64,000 bases of DNA from Tenacibaculum sp. (GTDB lineage Bacteria > Bacteroidota > Bacteroidia > Flavobacteriales > Flavobacteriaceae): assembly GCA_020631475.1 (NCBI GenBank), contig JAHDHE010000001.1:32453-96452 (forward strand). The letters run 5' to 3'. Within the stretch, counting starts at the first letter, position 1. Every line of letters begins with the position of its first letter. The position numbers and the translations under genes were made by a program. The notes under the pieces are model-generated. The model was not told where the DNA came from, searched no databases, and worked only from the letters and a program-made list of their open reading frames with translations. Shown piece after piece: positions 16,515 to 24,688 of this stretch.

Positions 16515-18590
16515 ATGAGAATAAAAAATATAAAAGTAAAATGTTTTAGATTATTAGCCGATGTATCAATTGACTTAGAAGACGATATTACATTAATCAT
16601 AGGAAGAAATAATACTGGAAAGACTTCATTATTTGAAGTAATTAAAATTTTTACTTCAGGAGAAGACTCTTTATCTTTTGAGGACTTCTCACAATCTTCA
16701 TATCCTTTATTTAAAGAACTATATATTGATTTTAAAAAGACATTAGAGTTAGAAATTGATGAAGAGACAAAAGAGGCTATCGAAAAGGACATAATTGAAC
16801 GTTTCCCTAAAATTCAACTACAAATTGAGTTTATTTATGACAAAGAAAATGACTTGTTGGTTGAATTGAAAGAATTTATTACAGATCTTGACGAAAAGAG
16901 AAATGACGCTTGTTCATTACTATCTTTCGAACCTCATAACTCTTTAGGATTATTAAAAGCATTTCATAATAGAGAAACAAGAGAAACTACTTTGATATCT
17001 TACTTTAAGGAAAACATAAAAAATCATTACAGATTAAAATGTTACGCTAAAGACATTTTATCAGATTACTTAAGAGAAATTGAAATAGGATATAAAGATA
17101 AGCTTAGAAAAATAGTTTCATTTGAAGATATAAAAGCACTTAGAGTATTAGATGATAAAAAAAGTGATCGGAATAAAACATTAGCTTTAGGTTTTTCTAA
17201 ATATTATAACGAAAGAGATAAAACCGATACTAATGTCACAGCTGTAGAAAAATCCTTAACAGAAATTTCTAAAGACCTAAAAGCCAAATACAATGCTGTA
17301 TTACAACAAATCATTAAAGAATTAAAATCATTTGGAGCATCAACCCCCATAGCTATACCCCCTATTTCAATTGAATCTGAATTTGATTCAGAATCTGTAA
17401 TTAAAAATAATATAAAATATTATTACAAGCAAGATGAAATCGATTTACCAGAGAGCTATAACGGACTAGGATACAGTAACTTAATATACATGATTCTTGA
17501 ATTAGCAAGTTTTATAGAACGTTTTAAAAATGCAAAAGAAGAAAAGGTTTCTGAATTTTTAACTGTACTAATTGAAGAACCTGAAGCACATATGCACCCA
17601 CAAATGCAACAAGTATTTATTAGTCAAATAAAAGGGCTTATAGAAGAAGCGTCTAAACTTAAAATATATGTTCAATTAATCATAACTTCCCACTCTTCTC
17701 ATATACTATCTGAAGCAGGAATAGATTCTGAAAAAGGATTTAAGCGAATTAGATATTTTAACAAACTAGAAAAGGAAGTAGAAGTCAAAGACTTTAATAT
17801 TCTTAAAATCTCCAATAAAAAACTTACTGCACGTTTTTTAAAACAATATTTAACCTTACATAAGTCTGACTTGTTTTTTTCTGATAAAGTAATTTTAGTT
17901 GAAGGTACAACTGAAAGAATGTTAATGCCACAATTCATTAAAAAATCAGCTCCTAAATTAGCAACACAATACATTACTGTCTTAGAAGTTGGAGGAGCAT
18001 ACACTCATAAATTCAAAGAGATTTTAGAATTTTTAAACTTACAAACTTTAGTTATAACCGATATAGATTCGATTGATGCTAAAACAGGGGAAAGATGTGC
18101 AGTAAACAACGGTATCAACGGTGAAAAAACATCAAATCATACTTTAAAAGACTGGATTCCTGCTAAAGAAACTATAAAAGAATTAATTGAAGTTAAAAAT
18201 AAAGATAAAATAAGTTCTAATATTATAAGAGTTGCTTATCAAACAGAAGAGAATGGTATAACAGCTAGAAGTTTTGAAGAAGCTTTTATTAATTCAAACT
18301 TAAGTTTATTGAAATCCAAATACATTAATGAAAAAGGGCAAGAAAAAAAAGTAAAGAATTTATTTAGCTTTTCTAAGGTTAAGAAAATAGAAGATTTAAC
18401 ATCAGCAACCCCTTATGAATTAGCTCCAATAAGTTCAAGTTCGAAAACAAATTTTGCTTTTGATGTGATGTCATTTCCAGAAGAAATAGGAGAATGGAGA
18501 GTCCCTGTTTATATTTCTGAAGGATTAGAATGGTTAGAAAAATCAATTAAAAAAAATAAAGAAGAGGTAATAACAATCACAAAGACATAA
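16515..18590 (+). CDS. gajA: OLD-family ATP-dependent endonuclease, Gabija GajA-like
   Basis: This 691-residue protein has an N-terminal ABC-type ATPase (Walker A GRNNTGKT, 30-37; Walker B LIEEPEAH with E354/E355; STHS-like TSHSSH after it). A C-terminal Toprim nuclease domain follows: EGTTER with E463, then the acidic pair D516 and D518 in VITDIDSID. This is the architecture of OLD nucleases. Being directly followed by a UvrD-like helicase gene (no gap) makes it Gabija-like. GajA nicks DNA and is inhibited by nucleotides in known systems. It is longer than typical GajA. An upstream ATG at 16502 is out of frame. Confidence 0.85.
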   Translation: MRIKNIKVKCFRLLADVSIDLEDDITLIIGRNNTGKTSLFEVIKIFTSGEDSLSFEDFSQSSYPLFKELYIDFKKTLELEIDEETKEAIEKDIIERFPKIQLQIEFIYDKENDLLVELKEFITDLDEKRNDACSLLSFEPHNSLGLLKAFHNRETRETTLISYFKENIKNHYRLKCYAKDILSDYLREIEIGYKDKLRKIVSFEDIKALRVLDDKKSDRNKTLALGFSKYYNERDKTDTNVTAVEKSLTEISKDLKAKYNAVLQQIIKELKSFGASTPIAIPPISIESEFDSESVIKNNIKYYYKQDEIDLPESYNGLGYSNLIYMILELASFIERFKNAKEEKVSEFLTVLIEEPEAHMHPQMQQVFISQIKGLIEEASKLKIYVQLIITSHSSHILSEAGIDSEKGFKRIRYFNKLEKEVEVKDFNILKISNKKLTARFLKQYLTLHKSDLFFSDKVILVEGTTERMLMPQFIKKSAPKLATQYITVLEVGGAYTHKFKEILEFLNLQTLVITDIDSIDAKTGERCAVNNGINGEKTSNHTLKDWIPAKETIKELIEVKNKDKISSNIIRVAYQTEENGITARSFEEAFINSNLSLLKSKYINEKGQEKKVKNLFSFSKVKKIEDLTSATPYELAPISSSSKTNFAFDVMSFPEEIGEWRVPVYISEGLEWLEKSIKKNKEEVITITKT

Positions 18591-20390
18591 ATGGACACAA
18601 TTAATCAAATTAAGAAAAAAATTGAAAAAAACATTAGTTATGTCTTAGAAGCTGGTGCTGGCTCAGGAAAAACGTATGCATTAATACAAACAATTAATTA
18701 TTTAATAGAAACCAAAGGAGAAAAAATACAATTAAATAATCAAAGAATTGTTTGTATTACATACACTAATGTTGCCAAAAATGAAATTATAGAACGCTTA
18801 CAAAACAATCCTTTAGTACTAGTTTCTACTATTCATGAGTTTCTTTGGGATTGTATTAAACCATATAATAAACAACTTTTAATTGAGTTTGATAAAATTA
18901 ACACCGTAAACAATAAAAAAGAGCCAAGTAAATATGAGTTAGGACTAATTAATAGAATTAAAAGTGTAGAGTACAGTGATAGAAAATTTAGTGATTTTGA
19001 AAATGGAAAAATTGGGCATGATGACTTAATAACACTTAGTCTAAAGATGTTTGAAAACAATAAACTGTTAACTACAATTTTGGCATCTAAATATCCATAT
19101 ATACTCGTAGATGAATATCAAGATACAGCTCCTGAAACTATACAATCATTAGTTGATTTTCTTTTAACTAGAAACAAGAAAAAAATTCTTATTGGTTTTT
19201 ACGGAGATTCTCACCAAAAAATATATAATACAGGCATTGGTTCTTTAAATGAATATATTATTTCTAAAAAAATAACTTTAATTACAAAACCCGAAAATTA
19301 TAGAAGCTCACATAGTGTAATTAAGCTGTTAAATAAAATCCGAACAAATATTGAACAAAAAATACCTGACGGAATTGAAAAAAAACAAGGTAGTATACAA
19401 TTTATAAATTGTACAAATTACACTGATAAAGAGAAAAATCAAAAAACAAAAGAATATGAAGATTCTTTAGTACCCTTAAAAAATGTTAACTATGATAATA
19501 TTATTTCTACATTAAAAAAGAAAGGATGGGATTTTAGTGAAAACAGTGAAGATAAAATATTAATTATAGCAAATAGTAGAGTAGCAAAAAGAGGAGGGTT
19601 TGGAGATTTATATACTACTTATGCTCGTCGTTATGGTCAGGGAGCAAATGAAGCACTTTTAAAAAGAGAGAATCCAATTACAGCTTTTTTTGTAGGTTCT
19701 ATGGATAAAAAAACATCAATAGAGCGAAAAACAGGAATAGAACACTTGGCTTCATTTTATGAAAACAAAAACTACAATGATATTATTCATTTTTTGAAAC
19801 GAAATGACGACACATCTGTGAACTTAAGAAAACATGAGGATAAAAAAATAATTATAGATAAAATAGAAGAGTTAATTAAGATACGTGAAACAAAAAAGGT
19901 GAAAGATGTATTTGATTTCCTTATCAATAACAAGCTTATTAAGTTCTCTCAAGGAATGTTAAGGTTTATTGAAAGGATTAAAACTGATACAGAAGGGTTA
20001 GATGAGAATACTAAAAAAAGAATAGAAAAAGATATTGGATTTAACTCTTCTTTAATGGAGCTTCCATATATAGAGTTTGTTAACCTTTTTAAACATACTC
20101 AGAATCAAAATGTATTTTCTACAAAACACGGAACAAAGGGAGAAGAATATCGTAATGTACTAGTAGTTATAGACGATACAAGTTGGAAATCACAATACAA
20201 GTTTGAAGGATATTTTGACAATAGTGATAATAGTAACGAAAGAAAAGAAAGAACTAAAAACTTATTTTATGTTTCATGCTCAAGAGCAAAGGAGAATTTG
20301 GTTGTTTTAGCCTTATCTAAAATGGGAGAGCAAGCAATGAAACAAATTGAAGTCTGGTTTGGATCTGAAAATATAAAGCAAATAAAATAA
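18591..20390 (+). CDS. gajB: UvrD/Rep-like helicase, Gabija GajB-like
   Basis: This 599-residue superfamily 1 helicase has Walker A EAGAGSGKT (20-28), motif Ia (CITYTNVAKNEI), Walker B VDEYQDT (D174, E175), motif III (FYGDSHQKIY), motif V (TKHGTKGEEY) and motif VI (YVSCSRAKE). All core motifs are intact. It starts on the base after the gajA stop. In Gabija the helicase senses or processes DNA ends and activates GajA. An 11-bp gap separates it from the nuclease-like gene that follows. Confidence 0.85.
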   Translation: MDTINQIKKKIEKNISYVLEAGAGSGKTYALIQTINYLIETKGEKIQLNNQRIVCITYTNVAKNEIIERLQNNPLVLVSTIHEFLWDCIKPYNKQLLIEFDKINTVNNKKEPSKYELGLINRIKSVEYSDRKFSDFENGKIGHDDLITLSLKMFENNKLLTTILASKYPYILVDEYQDTAPETIQSLVDFLLTRNKKKILIGFYGDSHQKIYNTGIGSLNEYIISKKITLITKPENYRSSHSVIKLLNKIRTNIEQKIPDGIEKKQGSIQFINCTNYTDKEKNQKTKEYEDSLVPLKNVNYDNIISTLKKKGWDFSENSEDKILIIANSRVAKRGGFGDLYTTYARRYGQGANEALLKRENPITAFFVGSMDKKTSIERKTGIEHLASFYENKNYNDIIHFLKRNDDTSVNLRKHEDKKIIIDKIEELIKIRETKKVKDVFDFLINNKLIKFSQGMLRFIERIKTDTEGLDENTKKRIEKDIGFNSSLMELPYIEFVNLFKHTQNQNVFSTKHGTKGEEYRNVLVVIDDTSWKSQYKFEGYFDNSDNSNERKERTKNLFYVSCSRAKENLVVLALSKMGEQAMKQIEVWFGSENIKQIK

Positions 20391-20401
20391 TTTGAAAGTA
20401 A

Positions 20402-21586
20402 ATGACTCCATCAGAAAAATACGTAGCCGATTTATGTGAAAAATCTTTTCTTCCTTTTTGGAGTCATCCAAATCCATTAGGAAAAAAGAATAAAGAACTT
20501 TGTGATCTTTTAGTTGTCTGTGAGAATATTATAATTATAATCTCAGTTAAAGATATTAAAGTTTCTAATCATGAAGATCAAAATATAAGATATGAGAGAT
20601 GGATGAAAAAAGCTGTAGATAGTTCTCTAAATCAAATTTTTGGTGCTGAACGCTTTTTAAATAATGTAGAGGATATAAAGTTAAAAAACAGAAAAACAGT
20701 TGTAAAACTACCACCTAAAGGTAATAGAGTAATTTATAGAATAGCTATTGCTTTTGGAAGTAAATATGACTTCCCTTTACCGATGGGATATGATAAAAGA
20801 GGTTTCACACATGTATTTGACGAAAAATCTACCGAAGTTTTAATAAACGAGTTGGATACAATAATTGACTTCACGAGATATCTTAAGGCAAAAGAAGATT
20901 TTTTGAAAAACAAGCAGATATTACTACCTGAAGAAGTTGATTTTTTAGCACTATATCTTCAGACAGGTTTACAGTTTGATTTTCCTTTTACTTTAATAAG
21001 TGGAGCTAATGATTTATGGAAAGATTATGAAAAATCTGAAGAATATAAAACTTGGAGAAAACAAATTGAACCAAGTTTTATTTGGGATTATATGATAAAG
21101 CAATTATATGAGTATCATATTGATGAAAATACTGATAATGAAAGACGAAATAATTTAGAAGAAGCTGTAAGGTTAATTAATCTTGAACCAAGGTTAAATA
21201 GAATTGAATTAGGGATCAGTTTAGATAATGCGATTAAACTTAAAGTACGTGCTCGCATTTTACTAATTCCTGAATCGAATTATCTTTATGTATTTATGCC
21301 TTTATCTAGTAAAAATTGGAAGGAAAAAGAATTAGAACTGGAACTTAGATGTGTAGTTGCTAAATACTTAAACCCTAGTATTAACACCTTCATTGGTATT
21401 GCTATAGGAAACAATGGAAAAGAAGAAAGTGTTTTTGATATCGGTTATTATTACTTTCCAGAAATGTCAGAGGACTTTATTAAGTTCGCTAAAGAAATTC
21501 AAGAAAATCATGGTTATTTTGTAGAACCAAATTTTTCAAGAAGTTCATCATATAGAGATGAAGAATTTAAGAATTTTGGTCTTTAA
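20402..21586 (+). CDS. Putative PD-(D/E)XK-like nuclease, third gene of the Gabija-like unit
   Basis: This 394-residue protein contains KELCDLLVVCENIIIIISVKDI near its N-terminus: E32, D35 and K50 fit a PD-(D/E)XK core (acidic residues, hydrophobic strand, xxK). It continues with a conserved-looking RWMKKAVDSSLNQIFGAERFL helix. Proteins with a KELCDLLVV...VK pattern occur as hypothetical genes near defence systems as I recall. Canonical Gabija has only two genes, so this third gene, 11 bp after the helicase, is unusual. It may be an added nuclease effector, or a separate single-gene defence unit. Confidence 0.6.
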   Translation: MTPSEKYVADLCEKSFLPFWSHPNPLGKKNKELCDLLVVCENIIIIISVKDIKVSNHEDQNIRYERWMKKAVDSSLNQIFGAERFLNNVEDIKLKNRKTVVKLPPKGNRVIYRIAIAFGSKYDFPLPMGYDKRGFTHVFDEKSTEVLINELDTIIDFTRYLKAKEDFLKNKQILLPEEVDFLALYLQTGLQFDFPFTLISGANDLWKDYEKSEEYKTWRKQIEPSFIWDYMIKQLYEYHIDENTDNERRNNLEEAVRLINLEPRLNRIELGISLDNAIKLKVRARILLIPESNYLYVFMPLSSKNWKEKELELELRCVVAKYLNPSINTFIGIAIGNNGKEESVFDIGYYYFPEMSEDFIKFAKEIQENHGYFVEPNFSRSSSYRDEEFKNFGL

Positions 21587-21742
21587 TTACGTGTGAGGAA
21601 TTAAATTAAGTTTCATAATATAAAAACCTAAAAAATTGAAATTATTAACAAAACTTCATTTTCTTAGGCTTAAACGCATACTTTTTTTATCCTTTATAAG
21701 AGTATTAATAACTCCCTACTAATATAAACTATAACTAAAATA

Positions 21743-23041
21743 TCAATCAAAAAAACCACTCTCCATCACTATTAAAGCTTCTTCTCTTTTTTCAATTCTA
21801 ACATACTTTAAAAACTCTCGCTCGGTTTTATGTCCAGAAAAGAGCATGATATTTTGAATTGGTTTTTGATCTATATAATGATTTGTACAAAATGTTCTTC
21901 TCGCAGTATGTGTTTTAACTAAATCATACTTTGGAATTCCTTCTCTTACTAACCTCCCTCCTTTTGTATAAGAAACTGTTATCAATTCTTTAAACCCAGC
22001 TTTTTTACATGCTAACTTTATATTCTCTCTTAAAATCGGCTCGCTTAGTTTTGGTGGAAAACCTCCATCATATCTATCCATTACCTTTTGAATCTTAGAA
22101 GTAATTGGAATACGAACAATCGTACCTGTCTTTTTCTGATGTATCTTAATTACTTCACGACCTTTAATGACCTCAATATTTTCTTCTGTTAAACCATTAT
22201 AATCACTAACTCTTTGCCCAGTATAACAACCTATCAAAAAAATATCCCTTGCCAATTCTAGTTTTGATCTTTTACTAAAATCTTCATTAGCTAAGATTTC
22301 TAATTCTTCTTTAGTTAGAAATATCTCTGTTGTAGTTTCTTTTAACACTTTAAAGCTTCTACTTTTAAAAATTGAATTATCAGTAATCCCATTAGTTAAA
22401 GCGTCATTGAGAAAAACTTTAAGATTCTTAATATGTTTACCTACACTATTTAAACTATATCCTTCCTTCTCTAAAAACTGAACGAACCCTCTGTAAAAAG
22501 ACAAATCAATATCATCAAACCTTAATAAGTGCCCATTTGACTTCTCATACTTTTCTAACATTTTAATTGTTTGGTTACAAGATCTTGTTGTCTCTTTTTT
22601 AATTTGACTTTTCTTTTGCTCTAATACCTTTCTAGAGTAATAAATCAATTCTTTATTTTTCTCCTCTTCTCTGTCTGTTTCGTCTTCTCCTTTTATCTTT
22701 TTTTCTATTAAAGATGATAGCAATTTTACATCTATAAAATCGCTCACTTTTTTGATTTTAGTAAGTTCCTCTTCTGCATAAGATTGGATATTATTTATAA
22801 ATGCATTAACCTCATAGGCATTCACAACCATTCCTTTCCCTGTTTTAACTCTTTGCTTAGTTACATCCCAATTCTTTAAGCTACACTTATAACCTATACT
22901 CTTTTTAAAACGTCTTCCTTTTGAGGAAAAATGCAACATAATCAAACTCTCTTTTTTAGGAGTTAACTCTAAACTTTTAATCGATTCTTTTAAACTAAAT
23001 CTAATTACACCATGTGTACTTTGTAATACTAAATTGCTCAT
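21743..23041 (-). CDS. Tyrosine recombinase / site-specific integrase
   Basis: This 432-residue integrase has an N-terminal arm-DNA-binding domain (~1-90, SSKGRRFKKSIGYK), a SAM-like core-binding domain (~110-215) and a catalytic domain. The catalytic residues are all present: R277 (YTGQRVSDY), H378 and R381 (HTARR), H404 (SGHK) and nucleophile Y413 (FLKYV). It faces away from the right att repeat, with its start 197 bp inside. Paired AGGGTG repeats between its start and the repeat would bind its arm domain. It should catalyse integration and excision of the 21.5-kb island. It converges with the defence operon. Confidence 0.95.
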   Translation of the reverse strand: MSNLVLQSTHGVIRFSLKESIKSLELTPKKESLIMLHFSSKGRRFKKSIGYKCSLKNWDVTKQRVKTGKGMVVNAYEVNAFINNIQSYAEEELTKIKKVSDFIDVKLLSSLIEKKIKGEDETDREEEKNKELIYYSRKVLEQKKSQIKKETTRSCNQTIKMLEKYEKSNGHLLRFDDIDLSFYRGFVQFLEKEGYSLNSVGKHIKNLKVFLNDALTNGITDNSIFKSRSFKVLKETTTEIFLTKEELEILANEDFSKRSKLELARDIFLIGCYTGQRVSDYNGLTEENIEVIKGREVIKIHQKKTGTIVRIPITSKIQKVMDRYDGGFPPKLSEPILRENIKLACKKAGFKELITVSYTKGGRLVREGIPKYDLVKTHTARRTFCTNHYIDQKPIQNIMLFSGHKTEREFLKYVRIEKREEALIVMESGFFD

Positions 23042-23091
23042 TATTTTATATTTAAATTATGTTTAAAACAAAGCGAATTATGTACCAAACT

Positions 23092-23112
23092 AGGGTGCTT
23101 GAGAGGGTGTTT
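23092..23112 (+). repeat. Candidate integrase arm-type sites, right end
   Basis: AGGGTGCTT (23092-23100) and AGGGTGTTT (23104-23112) occur at 12-bp pitch, matching the pair at 1806-1826 in sequence, spacing and orientation. They lie between the integrase start and the right att repeat. Confidence 0.65.
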
Positions 23113-23237
23113 TTAGTTTGAATAATTCTGAATTATTTTAAATCTTATTTAATGACAGAGCATTAATATCTACTGACACTACTGACAATTCAAGGATTGT
23201 CATTAAATGTGTTTTAAAATGATTTATAAGCGAAGTA

Positions 23238-23250
23238 CATGTGGGACCAC
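23238..23250 (+). repeat. attR core, 13-bp direct repeat
   Basis: CATGTGGGACCAC is an exact copy of 1738-1750. The bases before it do not form a tRNA T arm (AAGCGAAGTA instead of TTCGAGTC), so this is only the displaced last part of the tRNA gene. A tRNA-type terminator follows 10 bp later. Confidence 0.8.
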
Positions 23251-23260
23251 TCTTAAATTC

Positions 23261-23293
23261 AAGCACTTACATATTATTTGTAAGTGCTTTTTT
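23261..23293 (+). terminator. Likely original terminator of the tRNA gene
   Basis: AAGCACTTACA (23261-23271) and TGTAAGTGCTT (23279-23289) form a perfect 11-bp stem followed by T residues, just after the right att core on the tRNA strand. This is where the host tRNA transcript would have ended before integration. Confidence 0.75.
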
Positions 23294-23318
23294 GTTTTAA
23301 CAACTATTTTAAGAACAA

Positions 23319-23353
23319 AATAGGTGAGTGAAAAACAATTTCACTCACCTATT
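23319..23353 (-). terminator. Terminator of the peptide-utilisation operon
   Basis: A perfect 15-bp stem (AATAGGTGAGTGAAA with TTTCACTCACCTATT, 5-nt loop) is followed on the minus strand by TTTTG. It lies 27 bp after the stop of the FN3 lipoprotein gene. Confidence 0.75.
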
Positions 23354-23379
23354 CAATTAAATTGAATTTTAAAAATCTA

Positions 23380-24687
23380 TTAATTAAATGCTTTTTTTAA
23401 AGCATCACTCATTTTTGTCCAACCATTAACATCTTCTCTAAGTTTTGTTTTTTCTTGTTCAATATGAATAAATCTTCCTGTTGTAGAAGTTGATGATGTA
23501 CTACATGGGTTTGGAGAGCTATTTATTAACCTTCCTTGAGTATTAGTAAAACCGATTAAACGAGTCCAACTTGTGTCTAAATGAGCTATTTTAAAGGTTA
23601 AAGAATTATCTTCTAATAATAACGCATCCTTAATTTTCACAGCATAATCTACTGCTGGTGTTTCACGTGTTCCATTACTCATAATTACATAAGGGTCTGA
23701 TGATTTTTTTCCAAAACCATGTAACTGAATGAATACTGAGTTTGATATTTTATTAAACAAGATATCTGTTGTTTTTTGAAACATTGATGTAGTTGTGTGC
23801 GCCATATCTGAAACTCTAAAAGCTGCACTCGAACCACAAGCACTAGTTGTTCCTGAACAAGATGATGCAGAACTATTATTACACCTGTGTGTACCATTAA
23901 TTAACAATGCTTTAGCTAAATTGTTCTTAAAACAAAACAACGCTTGTTTTCCTGTATTTGTATCGTATTTAGAATGTGGAGCCATCAAAACTAAATTAGC
24001 TCTTTCTGGAGTTTTACTAAACACATAAGTTCCCCAATAATTAGATTGAGAAGATTTTTTCTCTAACACATAAAATATTTGACTTGGAGTTATAGTTGTA
24101 TCTGTAAACTCAGTTATTTGATATCCTAATTCACCTGCTTTAGTAACTGCATTTGCGATATTATTTTGAAGAATATCGTTTATAGTAATATTCCAAGAAT
24201 CTAATTGAGATGATGAAGGATCTGAATAATTATTTCCAGAATTACCAGGAGCATTATCTATTATATTGCCAACATACGTTTCTAAATTACCAGATGAAGT
24301 TAATAAAACATTATTAGCTTGTGTTGTAATAGTAATTATGTTGCTAAAACCAGATTCATTTCCAGCTGCATCTTTTGCTCTTACCTTAAAACTATAAGAA
24401 GTGTTTGCTGTTAAATTACTAACCGATAATGATGTTGAACTTGGACTAGAAAAAGCCACATTATCTTTAAAAACTAAATAACTAGCTACACCAATATTAT
24501 CTGTTGATGCTGACCATGAAAGATCTACTGAGGTTTGAGTTGTATTTGAACCTGTTAAATTAGCTGGCACACTTGGTGCAATTTTATCTGTTACTATTTC
24601 AGGTTCACTATCTCCAGATGAACAATTATAAAACAATCCTAAAAAAATAGTTAAACAAAGTATAGTTATTTTTAAATTTTTCATCAT
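23380..24687 (-). CDS. Fibronectin type III domain lipoprotein
   Basis: I place the start at the ATG at 24687 (MMKNLKITIL), because it gives a proper lipoprotein signal (LFYNCSSGD). The longer frame from 24729 would put basic residues before the signal and overlap the upstream gene. An FN3 domain covers ~25-115 (APSVPANLTGSN, ending TANTSYSFKVRAKDAAG). The C-terminal ~300 residues contain APHSKYDTNTGKQ, INGTHRCNN and FIQLHGFGKK, His-rich motifs that look enzymatic and faintly recall N-formylglutamate/poly-gamma-glutamate amidohydrolases (weak inference). It is the last gene of the locus, 1 bp after the racemase-like gene. Confidence 0.7.
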   Translation of the reverse strand: MMKNLKITILCLTIFLGLFYNCSSGDSEPEIVTDKIAPSVPANLTGSNTTQTSVDLSWSASTDNIGVASYLVFKDNVAFSSPSSTSLSVSNLTANTSYSFKVRAKDAAGNESGFSNIITITTQANNVLLTSSGNLETYVGNIIDNAPGNSGNNYSDPSSSQLDSWNITINDILQNNIANAVTKAGELGYQITEFTDTTITPSQIFYVLEKKSSQSNYWGTYVFSKTPERANLVLMAPHSKYDTNTGKQALFCFKNNLAKALLINGTHRCNNSSASSCSGTTSACGSSAAFRVSDMAHTTTSMFQKTTDILFNKISNSVFIQLHGFGKKSSDPYVIMSNGTRETPAVDYAVKIKDALLLEDNSLTFKIAHLDTSWTRLIGFTNTQGRLINSSPNPCSTSSTSTTGRFIHIEQEKTKLREDVNGWTKMSDALKKAFN

Positions 24688-24688
24688 C

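Larger units (their letters stand above)
1751..23250. mobile_element. 21.5-kb tRNA-integrated defence island
   Basis: The element is bounded by 13-bp direct repeats from a tRNA 3' end (1738-1750 and 23238-23250). It contains a terminator directly after the left repeat, paired AGGGTGCTT repeats near both ends, an excisionase-like gene (3419), a polymerase-like gene (3828), an XRE regulator (6491), nine defence genes (7110-21586) and a tyrosine integrase (21743-23041). No relaxase, type IV secretion or capsid gene is seen. It is therefore best called an integrative genomic island or non-conjugative integrative element rather than an ICE or complete prophage. Confidence 0.85.

Noticed and set aside
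18591..20390. Housekeeping UvrD/PcrA helicase
   Set aside because: At 599 residues it is shorter than UvrD, it directly abuts the OLD nuclease gene, and it lies within the island; the Gabija partner role fits better.
7110..21586. Reading the ATPase cluster as part of a phage or conjugation module
   Set aside because: No structural phage, relaxase, coupling-protein or secretion gene is present; every gene fits a defence family.
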